From: CAZACZ01 sp964483695
GTDB taxonomy: Bacteria; Deinococcota; Deinococci; Deinococcales; Trueperaceae
Direction: 5' to 3'
DNA: 12,744 nucleotides
NCBI GenBank assembly: GCA_964483695.1
Contig: CAZACZ010000078.1
Span: 1 to 12,744 of the forward strand
Positions 1 to 6,473 of this stretch are shown one piece after another. How positions within the stretch are numbered: the stretch's first letter is position 1; every line of letters begins with the position of its first letter. The notes beneath the pieces were generated by a model. That model saw only the letters and a list, made by a program, of their open reading frames with translations, had not been told where the DNA came from and made no database searches. The translations under genes and the position numbers were made by a program.

Positions 1-2
1 CC

Positions 3-1244
3 TCAGCCGTGCCGACGCTCCTCGTGCACGTCGAGGCTCACGCCCGTCTCGACGCTCGGCGGCCCCACCCGGAACGCGGCGCGCAAGAGCCCCGGGGTGA
101 CCAGCGTGGTGATCACCACCATCGCCACCATCAGCGCGAACACGTCCTCCCCGATGACGCCTCGCTCCACCCCGATGGCGGCGACGATCAGACCGACCTC
201 GCCGCGCGACACCATGCCGGCGCCGACGCGCAGCGCCTCGACGTTGCGGAAGCCCGCGAGCCGCGCTCCCAAGCCGGCGCCGACTACTTTTCCAACGATG
301 GCGACCACGACGATGGCGAGGCCCAGCAGGACCTCCTGGCCGCCGAGCGCCGCGCGCAGGTCGGCGCGCAGGCCGATGTCGACGAAGAAGACGGGCACGA
401 AGAAGGCGTAGGCGATGGCCCTCGTGCGCTCGGTGAGCGGCTGGTCGAGTTCGCTTCGCGCCAGCACGATGCCGGCGAGGTACGCGCCGGTGATGGCGGC
501 CACACCGCCCCCCACCTCCGCGCCCCAGCCGTACAGCAGCACCACGGCCAGGGCCGCGCCGAACATCGACTCCGGGACCCGCAGGCGCGCGAGGAAGCGC
601 ACCGCCTGGCGCACCGCGGGCGCCAGCACGAACGCTGCGACGAAGAACGCCACCATCTTCACCGCCACCAGCCACACCGGGGTGGGCGCGCCGCCGGTGG
701 CGAACAGCGCCACCACCACCGACAGCACCAGGATGCCGATGACGTCGTCGATGACGGCAGCAGCCAGGATCGTGCTGCCTTCCTTGGTGCGCAGCTTGCC
801 GAGCTCGAACAGCGTCTGGGCGCTGATCGAGACGCTGGTAGCGGTGAGGATGGTGCCCACGAACATCGCCGTCGCCGGCGGCATGCCGGCCCACGTAGCG
901 ATGCCCCAGCCGCCCACGAACGGCACCACCACGCCCAGCGCGGCGGAGACGAACGCCGCCCCACCGATGCGCCGCATGCCGGCTAGGTCCGTCTCCAGCC
1001 CCGCGAGGAACATCAGCATCATCACGCCGAGCTCGGCGAGCGTGTGCACCACCTCGCCGCTCGCCGCCGCATGGTCGAAGATGGGCAGGGCCAGCAGGTC
1101 GAGGCCGGTAGGGCCGAGCACCAACCCCGCCGCGATCATGCCCACCACCATCGGTTGGCCGAGGCGCAGCGAGAGCGACGCGGACAGTTGCGCGCCGAGG
1201 ATGACGACGACGAGGACGACGCTCAGTTCGAGGAAGGCGGTCAC
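3..1244 (-). CDS. CPA2/Kef-type monovalent cation:proton antiporter
   Basis: Integral membrane antiporter expected to exchange Na+ or K+ for protons across the cytoplasmic membrane. The protein is almost entirely hydrophobic helices, about 12 by eye. It carries family hallmarks: GQPMVVGMIAAGLVLGP near the N terminus, the LTATSVSISAQTL segment, and the acidic pair in AVIDDVIGIL (residues 166-167 from the chosen start), which corresponds to the ion-binding region of CPA2 exchangers. The length of 413 aa is typical of the membrane domain alone; no RCK/TrkA-N domain follows. I chose the GTG at 1244 because the hydrophobic first helix begins at once (TAFLELSVVLVVV). An ATG at 1319 would add 25 polar residues that do not look like this family. 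Neither start has a clear ribosome binding site. The gene is complete, with a TGA stop at 3-5, and is divergent from the MFS gene. The transported ion cannot be told from sequence. Confidence 0.9.
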   Translation of the reverse strand: MTAFLELSVVLVVVILGAQLSASLSLRLGQPMVVGMIAAGLVLGPTGLDLLALPIFDHAAASGEVVHTLAELGVMMLMFLAGLETDLAGMRRIGGAAFVSAALGVVVPFVGGWGIATWAGMPPATAMFVGTILTATSVSISAQTLFELGKLRTKEGSTILAAAVIDDVIGILVLSVVVALFATGGAPTPVWLVAVKMVAFFVAAFVLAPAVRQAVRFLARLRVPESMFGAALAVVLLYGWGAEVGGGVAAITGAYLAGIVLARSELDQPLTERTRAIAYAFFVPVFFVDIGLRADLRAALGGQEVLLGLAIVVVAIVGKVVGAGLGARLAGFRNVEALRVGAGMVSRGEVGLIVAAIGVERGVIGEDVFALMVAMVVITTLVTPGLLRAAFRVGPPSVETGVSLDVHEERRHG

Positions 1245-1373
1245 GCGACACCGCCCGGCAGAGCTGCCAGGTACCGAGCCGATGCGGGAAAGCGACCCTG
1301 GGTCATGCGTTCCCGCCATGCTACGCCTGGTGCGCCACCTGCGCTAGCACGGCTCGGCGCCGTCCCCATCGTC

Positions 1374-1379
1374 TATCCT
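1374..1379 (+). promoter_or_regulatory. -10 box (TATCCT) of a putative leaderless transcript
   Basis: TATCCT fits TANNNT and lies 6 nt before the ATG of the MFS gene, and no purine-rich ribosome binding site lies between them. Transcription starting 6-7 nt after such a box would begin at or next to the start codon, as in leaderless mRNAs common in Deinococcota. No convincing -35 hexamer is visible. Confidence 0.4.
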
Positions 1380-1385
1380 CCCTCC

Positions 1386-2585
1386 ATGCCCGCGTCCATC
1401 CCTCGCCGCGTGCTCCCGGTGGTCATCGCCGCGCAGTTCGCCGGGACGTCCATGTGGTTCGCCGGGAACGCGGTGCTGGACGACCTGCGGCGGGTGATCG
1501 CGGTGCCGGAAGGGGCGCTCGGCAGCCTGACGTCCGCGGTGCAACTCGGCTTCATCGTCGGCACCCTGGCGTACGCGGTGTTGCTGGTGTCCGATCGGTT
1601 CTCGCCGTCGCGGGTGTTCCTGGCGTCGGCGCTGCTGGGCGCGTCCTGCAACGCCGCCATCGCGCTCGGCACCGGATGGACGGACGCCGTCGGCGTGAGC
1701 GACTACGCCGGCGTCCTGGCGCTTCGCTTCGCCACGGGCTTCTTCCTCGCGGGCATCTACCCGGTGGGCATGAAGATCGCCGCCGATTGGTTCGCCGCCG
1801 GTCTCGGGCGCGCCCTCGGGTACCTGGTCGGCGCACTGGTACTGGGAACGGCGTTCCCGCACCTGCTCCGCGCGGTCGCGAGCGAGGTCCCGTGGCAGTC
1901 GGTGCTGGTGGGGACGTCGGTGCTGGCGGTGGCGGGCGGCGTGGCCGTCTGGCGTTGGATCCCGGACGGCCCCTACCGGAAACCCAGCGGCGCCTTCCGG
2001 CCCGGCGCGATCGTCGACGCATTCCGCGCCCCGCGCTTCCGCGCCGCCGCGCTCGGGTACTTCGGCCACATGTGGGAGCTGTTCGCGTTCTGGGCCTTCG
2101 TGCCGGTGGCGCTGGCGTTCCGGTTCCCGGGTGCGGCCGAGCGCACCGTCTCGCTCGGGTCGTTCGCCGTCATCGCCGTCGGCTCCTTGGGTTGCGTGCT
2201 CGGCGGCCTGGCCACGCTGCGGGTCGGCAGCGCGCGGGTGGCGGCGGTCACCCTGGCGGTGTCGGGTGCGATGTGCCTGGCGTCGCCACTGGTGTTCGCC
2301 CTGCCCCTCTCGGCGTTCGTGCTGGCGATGGCCGTGTGGGGGTTCGCGGTGGTGGCCGATTCGCCGCAGTACTCGGCGCTGGTGGCGCGCTACGCGGCGC
2401 CGGAGTCGCGCGGGTCGGCGCTCACCATCGTGAACTCGATCGGGTTCGCCATCACCATCCCCAGCATCCACCTGCTCACCACGCTGTCGGCGCGGAGCCA
2501 GGTGCCGTGGATCTACCTGGCGCTGGCCGTCGGTCCGATGCTCGGGTTGCTGGCGATGCGCGGGCTGGCGGTCGAGCGGGCGTGA
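1386..2585 (+). CDS. Major facilitator superfamily (MFS) transporter
   Basis: A 399-aa polytopic membrane protein with about 12 hydrophobic segments in two halves, joined by a more polar, basic loop around residues 195-215 (PDGPYRKPSG... and AFRAPRFR). This is the usual MFS layout and length. It begins MPASIPRRVLPVVIAAQFAGT, so helix 1 starts directly after a short basic N terminus, and SDRFSPSRVF follows helix 2 in the place of the MFS loop 2-3 motif. The substrate cannot be assigned: the general look is that of NarK/CynX-like or drug-efflux-like exporters, but no substrate-defining motif was recognised. The frame is open upstream to 1044, but the ATG at 1386 is preferred because it fits the family N terminus and the -10 box just before it. 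It converges on the cupin gene with only 6 bp between the two stop codons, and no terminator hairpin is visible there. Confidence 0.88.
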   Translation: MPASIPRRVLPVVIAAQFAGTSMWFAGNAVLDDLRRVIAVPEGALGSLTSAVQLGFIVGTLAYAVLLVSDRFSPSRVFLASALLGASCNAAIALGTGWTDAVGVSDYAGVLALRFATGFFLAGIYPVGMKIAADWFAAGLGRALGYLVGALVLGTAFPHLLRAVASEVPWQSVLVGTSVLAVAGGVAVWRWIPDGPYRKPSGAFRPGAIVDAFRAPRFRAAALGYFGHMWELFAFWAFVPVALAFRFPGAAERTVSLGSFAVIAVGSLGCVLGGLATLRVGSARVAAVTLAVSGAMCLASPLVFALPLSAFVLAMAVWGFAVVADSPQYSALVARYAAPESRGSALTIVNSIGFAITIPSIHLLTTLSARSQVPWIYLALAVGPMLGLLAMRGLAVERA

Positions 2586-2591
2586 CGCCTC

Positions 2592-3116
2592 CTACCGCTT
2601 CCGTCCCTGCCCCGTCGCGTCGGCGATCGGCCCGAGCACGGCGAACAGCACGCGCTGGACCGCGAACGGCGGCTTGACCAGACGGAACTCCGGCGTGAAG
2701 CGGCGGAGGGTGGCGACCGTTCGCAGGAAGCTGCGCCGCTTCGTGGTCTGCCCCTCGCCGATCCCCCAGAGGGCGCGGAGGAACGCCTCGCTCTCGAGGG
2801 CCGGCCGCACCTGCCAAGTCACCTCGGCGCCCGCGCCGCCGGCGGGGCGCATGGCGTGCGGCGTGCCCGCCGGCACGTCGAAGGACTCGCCCACGACGTA
2901 GGTACGCTCGACGCCGCCGACGCTGGTCCACAAGGCGCCATCTAGCACCTCGAAGTGCTCGTCCTGCACGGGATGAAGGTGCATGGGCGGGGCCTTCGGG
3001 TGGGGCGCGTAGCGCATGCGCATCTCGAGGAGCGCGCCTGCGGTGTCGGCCGCGGTGCGGACGAACCGCACCTGGTCACCGTCCACCGTCGTGTACGTCG
3101 GGGGTTCTTGCGTCAC
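2592..3116 (-). CDS. Cupin-fold protein
   Basis: A 174-aa protein with a single conserved cupin barrel. Motif 1 is HLHPVQDEHFEVLDG (H46, H48, E53, G60), matching HxH(x)4E(x)6G. Motif 2 is GESFDVPAGTPH (G76, P82, G84, H87). H46, H48, E53 and H87 form the expected metal site. The C-terminal third (after about residue 100) is helical and basic, ending RVLFAVLGPIADATGQGRKR, with a conserved-looking RRFTPEFRLVKPPFAVQR stretch. Cupins cover enzymes, sugar-binding proteins and regulators, and nothing here fixes the role. The GTG at 3116 is preferred over the ATG at 3164 because a TANNNT box sits 7 nt before it and the longer form would run through that promoter. The gene is divergent from the SDR gene, with a 116-bp gap. 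Confidence 0.8.
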   Translation of the reverse strand: MTQEPPTYTTVDGDQVRFVRTAADTAGALLEMRMRYAPHPKAPPMHLHPVQDEHFEVLDGALWTSVGGVERTYVVGESFDVPAGTPHAMRPAGGAGAEVTWQVRPALESEAFLRALWGIGEGQTTKRRSFLRTVATLRRFTPEFRLVKPPFAVQRVLFAVLGPIADATGQGRKR

Positions 3117-3123
3117 TCCCGGG

Positions 3124-3129
3124 AGTGTA
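3124..3129 (-). promoter_or_regulatory. -10 box (TACACT, minus strand) of a putative leaderless cupin transcript
   Basis: On the minus strand TACACT lies 7 nt before the GTG chosen as the cupin start. That spacing would place the first transcribed base at or beside the start codon, which supports this start. No clear -35 element is visible. Confidence 0.4.
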
Positions 3130-3217
3130 GCGAAGGCGCGTGGCCACGGGCCGGCCTTCGTCACCGCCGGAGCGCTTCCTGTCGCGCCGGGCTACGTTCG
3201 TGCCGCCAAGCACTCGG

Positions 3218-3223
3218 TAGCCT
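3218..3223 (+). promoter_or_regulatory. Possible -10 box (TAGCCT) before the SDR gene
   Basis: TAGCCT fits TANNNT and ends 9 nt before the SDR ATG, which has no recognisable ribosome binding site. The spacing is slightly longer than ideal for a leaderless start, so this is weaker than the boxes at 1374 and 3124. Confidence 0.25.
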
Positions 3224-3232
3224 GGACACCCG

Positions 3233-4086
3233 ATGCCGATCGATCCCACGGTTCGACGCCTGGTCGACGAACTCCCTTCCTCCGGTGAGAAACGCGCCGT
3301 GGTCACCGGTGGCAACGCCGGGCTCGGCCGCGAGACGGTGCGCTTGCTGGCGCATCGCGGCGTCGAGGTGGTGCTCGCCAGCCGCGACCCGAGCCGCGGC
3401 GAGAACGCTCGTCAGGACGTGCTGCGCGACGTGCCCGACGCCACCGTGCGGGTGGACGTGCTCGACCTGGCGTCGTTGGCGTCGGTGCGGGCGTTCGCCG
3501 AGCGGATCGTGTCGGACGGGGCAGGTGTCGACGTGCTGGTGGCCAACGCCGGGGTGATGGCGTTGCCGCGCCGCCTCACGGCCGACGGCTTCGAGATGCA
3601 GTTCGGGGTGAACCACCTCGGCCACTTCGCGCTCACGGGCGCGCTGCTTCCGGCGCTACGCCAACGCCCGGGGGCGCGCGTGGTGGCCGTCACCAGCGGC
3701 GCGGCGTTCAACGCCCGCATCGACTTCGCCGACCCGATGGGCGAGGAGCGGTACGGGCGCTGGCGCGCCTACGGCCAGTCGAAGCTGGCGAACCTGCTGT
3801 TCGCCCAAGGGCTGGCGCGGCGCTTCGCGGCGGAAGGCACCGGCGCCACCGCCATGGCGGCGCACCCCGGGCTGGTGTTCACCGACCTGCAGCGCAACGC
3901 GGCGCGCGACCCGGAGGCGCGGACCTCGTGGCCGGAGCGCTTCTTCCTCGAGACCATCACGCCGGCGTTCGGCCAGAGCGCGCAGATGGGGGCGTTACCT
4001 ACGGTGTTCGCGGCGCTGTCGCCCGAGGCGGCCGCGGGAGACCTCTGGGGTCCGCGCTGGGTCGGACGCGGGGTGCCCGTTCGGGC
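3233..4086 (+). CDS. Short-chain dehydrogenase/reductase (SDR), 3' end lost in gap
   Basis: NAD(P)-dependent oxidoreductase of the classical SDR type with a Rossmann fold. It shows the cofactor loop TGGNAGLG (residues 25-32), an Arg in the ASRDPSRGE segment (R51) that suggests NADPH preference, NAGV (105-108), and the catalytic residues S155 (VTSGAA), Y180 and K184 (YGQSK). HPGLVFTDLQR follows, as in the retinol-dehydrogenase/protochlorophyllide-reductase-like subgroup. About 284 codons are visible. Relatives of this subgroup are usually 300-320 aa, so probably only a short C-terminal tail is missing. The 100-N gap interrupts it; the open frame continuing after the gap is an artefact, because the sequence there encodes a different gene on the other strand. 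The substrate is unknown. It starts at ATG 3233 and is divergent from the cupin gene. Confidence 0.88.
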
Positions 4087-4186
4087 NNNNNNNNNNNNNN
4101 NNNNNNNNNNNNNNNNNNNNNNNNNNNNNNNNNNNNNNNNNNNNNNNNNNNNNNNNNNNNNNNNNNNNNNNNNNNNNNNNNNNNNN
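4087..4186. other. Assembly gap of 100 N
   Basis: A run of exactly 100 N, the usual placeholder for a scaffold gap of unknown size. It truncates the convergent SDR gene (plus) and CopD-like gene (minus). Both look as if they are missing only their C-terminal parts, but further genes could also be hidden. Confidence 0.98.
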
Positions 4187-4474
4187 GCCGAAGACGATGC
4201 CCATGCCGGTGCGGAAGAACGCCGGCGTGAACCCGCCGGACAGGCGCCAGTAGAGGACCACACCGCTGATCAGGGTCAGGTACATGACCCAGTTGAGCAG
4301 CGACGGCAACTTGCGCACCTGGGTGATCTGGCGCATCACCGCGCCGCCGCCCGGGCCGGACGCGCGAGCCGAGGGGATGACGTACGCCGCCAGCATGAAG
4401 CCGGCACCTACCCAGATGACGCCTGCCATGACGTGCACGAACCGAAGCAAGACCTGCACCAACCGAGGGTCCAT
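4187..4474 (-). CDS. CopD/DUF2269-like membrane protein, 3' end lost in gap
   Basis: The N-terminal 96 residues of a small polytopic membrane protein. Helix 1 contains LRFVHVMAGVIWVGAGFMLAA (about residues 10-30), whose His and WVGAG pattern is typical of the CopD/DUF2269-type membrane families. Next come a polar loop (ARASGPGGGAVMRQITQVRKL), helix 2 (LLNWVMYLTLISGVVLYW), and the start of a third helix (TGMGIVFG) cut by the gap. The ATG at 4474 has a good ribosome binding site, GGAGG 5 nt upstream. It lies downstream of the beta-helix lipoprotein gene on the same strand, 76 bp away, but has its own candidate promoter overlapping that gene's stop codon. A role in copper handling is only suggested by family resemblance and the operator-like dyad; it could equally be a generic conserved membrane protein. 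Confidence 0.72.
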
Positions 4475-4501
4475 CGGGGCCTCCAGGGGGACGTCGAGGA
4501 T

Positions 4502-4523
4502 GGCGAGGAACTCGCCGCGGCGA
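4502..4523 (-). repeat. Two overlapping, mutually exclusive palindromes in the 5' leader of the CopD-like gene
   Basis: GGCGAG-GAA-CTCGCC (4502-4516) and the perfect 12-bp palindrome TCGCCGCGGCGA (4512-4523) share five bases, so a leader RNA could form one or the other but not both. They lie between the proposed promoter and the ribosome binding site. Chance is a realistic alternative at this G+C content. Confidence 0.3.
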
Positions 4524-4554
4524 ATCCTACACCCCCTGGGGGTGGGTGCGTCAA
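4524..4554 (-). promoter_or_regulatory. Candidate promoter of the CopD-like gene, 19-bp spacer
   Basis: On the minus strand TTGACG (4549-4554, five of six matches to TTGACA) is followed 19 nt later by TAGGAT (4524-4529, TANNNT type). The -35 hexamer contains the TGA stop of the upstream beta-helix gene. A 19-bp spacer is longer than the 17-18 bp optimum, and it contains a dyad. Transcription would start near 4517, leaving a leader of about 43 nt with the GGAGG site. Confidence 0.45.
4530..4544. promoter_or_regulatory. Dyad operator-like site (CACCCCC-T-GGGGGTG) inside the promoter spacer
   Basis: A perfect inverted repeat with 7-bp arms and a one-base centre lies wholly between the proposed -35 and -10 boxes. 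G-tract/C-tract dyads of this kind are typical of CsoR/FrmR-family metal-responsive repressor sites, and 19-bp spacers carrying a dyad are typical of MerR-family activators such as CueR. No regulator of either family is in the window. A terminator is unlikely, since no T-run follows on either strand. Confidence 0.35.
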
Positions 4555-5915
4555 CGGTCGCTGGGCAGCCTGATGGTCACGGCAAACGGGATCACGTGGA
4601 CGCGGTTGTTGGCGTTGGCGATGCTCACCACCGTGTCGCCCAGGCAATCGACGTCTACCGGCCCGACGTACGGCGTCGCCTGCAGCGGGCAACCATCGTC
4701 GAACAACCCTACGCGGTTCACCGTGACGACGGTCCCGTCCGCCGCCGCTCGCGCGGGGCGCGCGTCGGACACCTGCGGGAAGGCGTTGCCGGAGAAGGTG
4801 TTCCCGCCCGGGTCGGCGCCGGTGCCCATGTCGATGACGCCCGCGTCGCCGACGAACAGCACGCCGTGGGAGAAGTTGTCCGTCACCGCTGTGTCGCGCA
4901 TGGTGAACGCAGAACCCATCGGCGGGGTCCACAGGATCCCCTCGGAGTCGCTGTCGCGCACGACCGCGCCGTCGAAGGCGAGGCGCATGGCGCCCGCCTG
5001 GAACGCGTCGGCCATCACGCCGATGAAGTTCCGGTAGACGTCGGTACCTGCCCCGACGGTCACCTGGGCGTTGCCTTGCAGGAACACACCGGCGTGCGCG
5101 TTGTCGTGCACCAGCGTGCCGGTGATCGCGACGGTGGCGTCGTCGCGCGCGTAGACGCCGGCGTGGTCCGCCCCGGGGATCATGGTCCCGTTGCTCTGCA
5201 CTTCGCTATCGACGATCGCCACGGCGGCGGCATCGGCGACCGTCACGCCCGGCGCGTTCTCGTAGACCTGCGTGTTCCGCAGCGTGAGGTCGGCGGTGCC
5301 GTAGGCGCCGGCGCCCGAGGAGCCGTTCTGGAACAGGGCGCTGTCGCGCACCGTCACGTTCGCGTCGCCGAACACCAGCAGGCCCTCGTTCGCGTTGCCG
5401 TGGATCTCGACGGCGTCGAGCAAGGCGACGGTGCTCGGTCCGGCCAGCACGGCGCGCTGGAACGACTGGATGCGAACGCCCACCACCTCGGCCTCACCCT
5501 CGAAGACCAGGGCGGCGGCGGTCGTCATGCCTCCCGGTCCGACCAGACGCGCAAGGTTGCCGTCGCTGGTGATGCGCACGCCGTCCGGCACGTTGGGCGT
5601 CGCGACCGGCGGGAACCCGGTCTGGGTGGGCCATACCTCGCCGCTGGCCGCGTCGTAGGTGCCGGCTGCCAGGTGGATGGTGTGCCCGGCCTCGACCCGC
5701 GAGAGCGCATGGGTGAGGGTCTTGTAGGGCGCCGCGACGGTGCCGGGGTTGGTGTCGTTGCCGGTGACGGGGTGGACGTAGAAGTCCACCACCACGCCGG
5801 GGGTGGTGCATCCGGCCAGGGCCACGAGCAGCAGGCCGGCAGCGACCATGGTCAGGAACGGCCGCCGGTACGTGCGCGGGTACGAGGCAAGGGCCTTCGT
5901 CGGTCGGGTTCGCAT
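4551..5915 (-). CDS. DUF1565 / right-handed parallel beta-helix lipoprotein
   Basis: A 454-aa exported lipoprotein. Residues 1-36 form a lipoprotein signal peptide: basic N terminus, hydrophobic stretch LTMVAAGLLLVALAGC, and lipobox LAGC with C36 as the lipidated residue. Next comes a DUF1565-type motif, YVHPVTGNDTNPGTVAAPYKTLTHAL (the GNDxxPGT and PYKT elements, residues 46-71). After it are many short beta-helix coils in which NG, DN, EN or GN turns repeat every 20-25 residues. Such proteins form elongated solenoids at the cell surface and often bind or cleave polysaccharides. No catalytic residues can be assigned, so a structural or binding role is equally likely. The ATG at 5915 is chosen because GGGAG lies 6 nt upstream and the signal peptide follows; the frame is open to 6314, but that stretch is not protein-like. 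It is divergent from the small lipoprotein at 6073. Confidence 0.85.
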   Translation of the reverse strand: MRTRPTKALASYPRTYRRPFLTMVAAGLLLVALAGCTTPGVVVDFYVHPVTGNDTNPGTVAAPYKTLTHALSRVEAGHTIHLAAGTYDAASGEVWPTQTGFPPVATPNVPDGVRITSDGNLARLVGPGGMTTAAALVFEGEAEVVGVRIQSFQRAVLAGPSTVALLDAVEIHGNANEGLLVFGDANVTVRDSALFQNGSSGAGAYGTADLTLRNTQVYENAPGVTVADAAAVAIVDSEVQSNGTMIPGADHAGVYARDDATVAITGTLVHDNAHAGVFLQGNAQVTVGAGTDVYRNFIGVMADAFQAGAMRLAFDGAVVRDSDSEGILWTPPMGSAFTMRDTAVTDNFSHGVLFVGDAGVIDMGTGADPGGNTFSGNAFPQVSDARPARAAADGTVVTVNRVGLFDDGCPLQATPYVGPVDVDCLGDTVVSIANANNRVHVIPFAVTIRLPSDR

Positions 5916-5933
5916 GCGGAGCTCCCATCTCGC

Positions 5934-5956
5934 ATGGTGCGATGGAATGGTGCGAT
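5934..5956. repeat. 10-bp direct repeat ATGGTGCGAT x2, period 13
   Basis: ATGGTGCGAT occurs at 5934-5943 and 5947-5956, separated by GGA, in the divergent intergenic region 5916-6072. It is 18 bp upstream of the beta-helix gene start. A period of 13 is not an exact helical turn. GCACCAT, part of the complement of the unit, occurs again at about 6047-6053 on the plus strand. It could be a regulator site in the leader of the minus-strand gene. Confidence 0.35.
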
Positions 5957-5976
5957 CCAGTAGGAAGTTGCTCCGG

Positions 5977-5982
5977 ATGATA
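5977..5982 (-). promoter_or_regulatory. Possible -10 box (TATCAT, minus strand) for the beta-helix lipoprotein gene
   Basis: TATCAT matches TATAAT at five of six positions and lies about 61 bp upstream of the ATG at 5915. No -35 hexamer is visible at 16-18 bp. If it is real, the direct repeat at 5934-5956 lies within the first 40 transcribed bases. Confidence 0.25.
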
Positions 5983-6072
5983 GGACGTTCGGGCATCGAG
6001 GGATACGGAGCCGTCACGCCGGGGCCCCCTGGGTGGGCCGAAGGTGCACCATGGGGGCGGAAGGAGTCGTCC

Positions 6073-6429
6073 ATGACCAACCCTCCGCGCCCCACGATCC
6101 ACCGCCGAGCCGTGCAGGCGTCCGCCGCACGTGCGGCCACGCGCAGGCTCCGCACCCTCGCGGCCTCCGGCGCCGCCCTGGCCTTCCTGCTCGCGGCCTG
6201 CACCGCCACGCAGGCCACCGGCACGTCCCAGCCGGACACCCCCGGCTTCTGGCTCGGGTTGTGGCATGGGTTCATCGCGCCGATCACCTTCCTGGTGAGC
6301 CTGTTCTCCGACACGGTGCGCCTCTACGCCGTCCCGAACGTGGGCCGCTGGTACGACTTCGGCTTCATGCTGGGGATCGGCGGGTTCTCGGGCGGGATCT
6401 TCGCCGGGTCGCGGCGGCGGCGGAGGTGA
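6073..6429 (+). CDS. Small lipoprotein-like membrane protein of unknown function
   Basis: A 118-aa protein. A long basic N terminus (residues 1-30, Arg-rich) is followed by a hydrophobic stretch and a lipobox, FLLAAC (C43). The mature part contains GFWLGLWHGFIAPITFLVSLF, a membrane-associated segment, then DTVRLYAVPNVGRWYDFGFMLG and a final hydrophobic glycine-rich segment ending in five Arg. I recall similar short proteins with this aromatic HG-x-I-x-P-x-TF...WYxFGFxLG pattern in diverse bacteria, annotated as conserved hypothetical; no function is known to me. The start is well supported: AAGGAG (6061-6066) lies 6 nt before the ATG. An in-frame ATG at 6052 is less likely. The 3' end is 44 bp before the alkylation-repair gene on the same strand, so the two may be co-transcribed. 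Confidence 0.75.
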   Translation: MTNPPRPTIHRRAVQASAARAATRRLRTLAASGAALAFLLAACTATQATGTSQPDTPGFWLGLWHGFIAPITFLVSLFSDTVRLYAVPNVGRWYDFGFMLGIGGFSGGIFAGSRRRRR

Positions 6430-6473
6430 AGCGGGCGGCGTCGAGCGGACGCGGGAGCAGCGACGCGGATGGG

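Noticed and set aside
1344..2471. 375-codon minus-strand frame opposite the MFS gene
   Set aside because: It is extremely rich in Arg, His, Gly and Glu; the sense frame is a clear 12-helix transporter.
4530..4544. Intrinsic terminator after the beta-helix lipoprotein gene
   Set aside because: The stem is short with a one-base centre and no T-run follows on either strand; its placement between -35 and -10 boxes fits an operator better.
3233..4573. One 446-codon SDR frame reading through the first N gap
   Set aside because: After the gap the plus-strand translation is unrelated to SDRs and antisense to a membrane protein with a good ribosome binding site. The continuity is an accident of the 100-N placeholder.
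4284..5963. 559-codon plus-strand frame opposite the beta-helix lipoprotein
   Set aside because: The sequence is dominated by Val, Gly, Arg, His and Asp dipeptides, a mirror of the real gene. The minus-strand frame has a signal peptide, a lipobox and a recognised domain.
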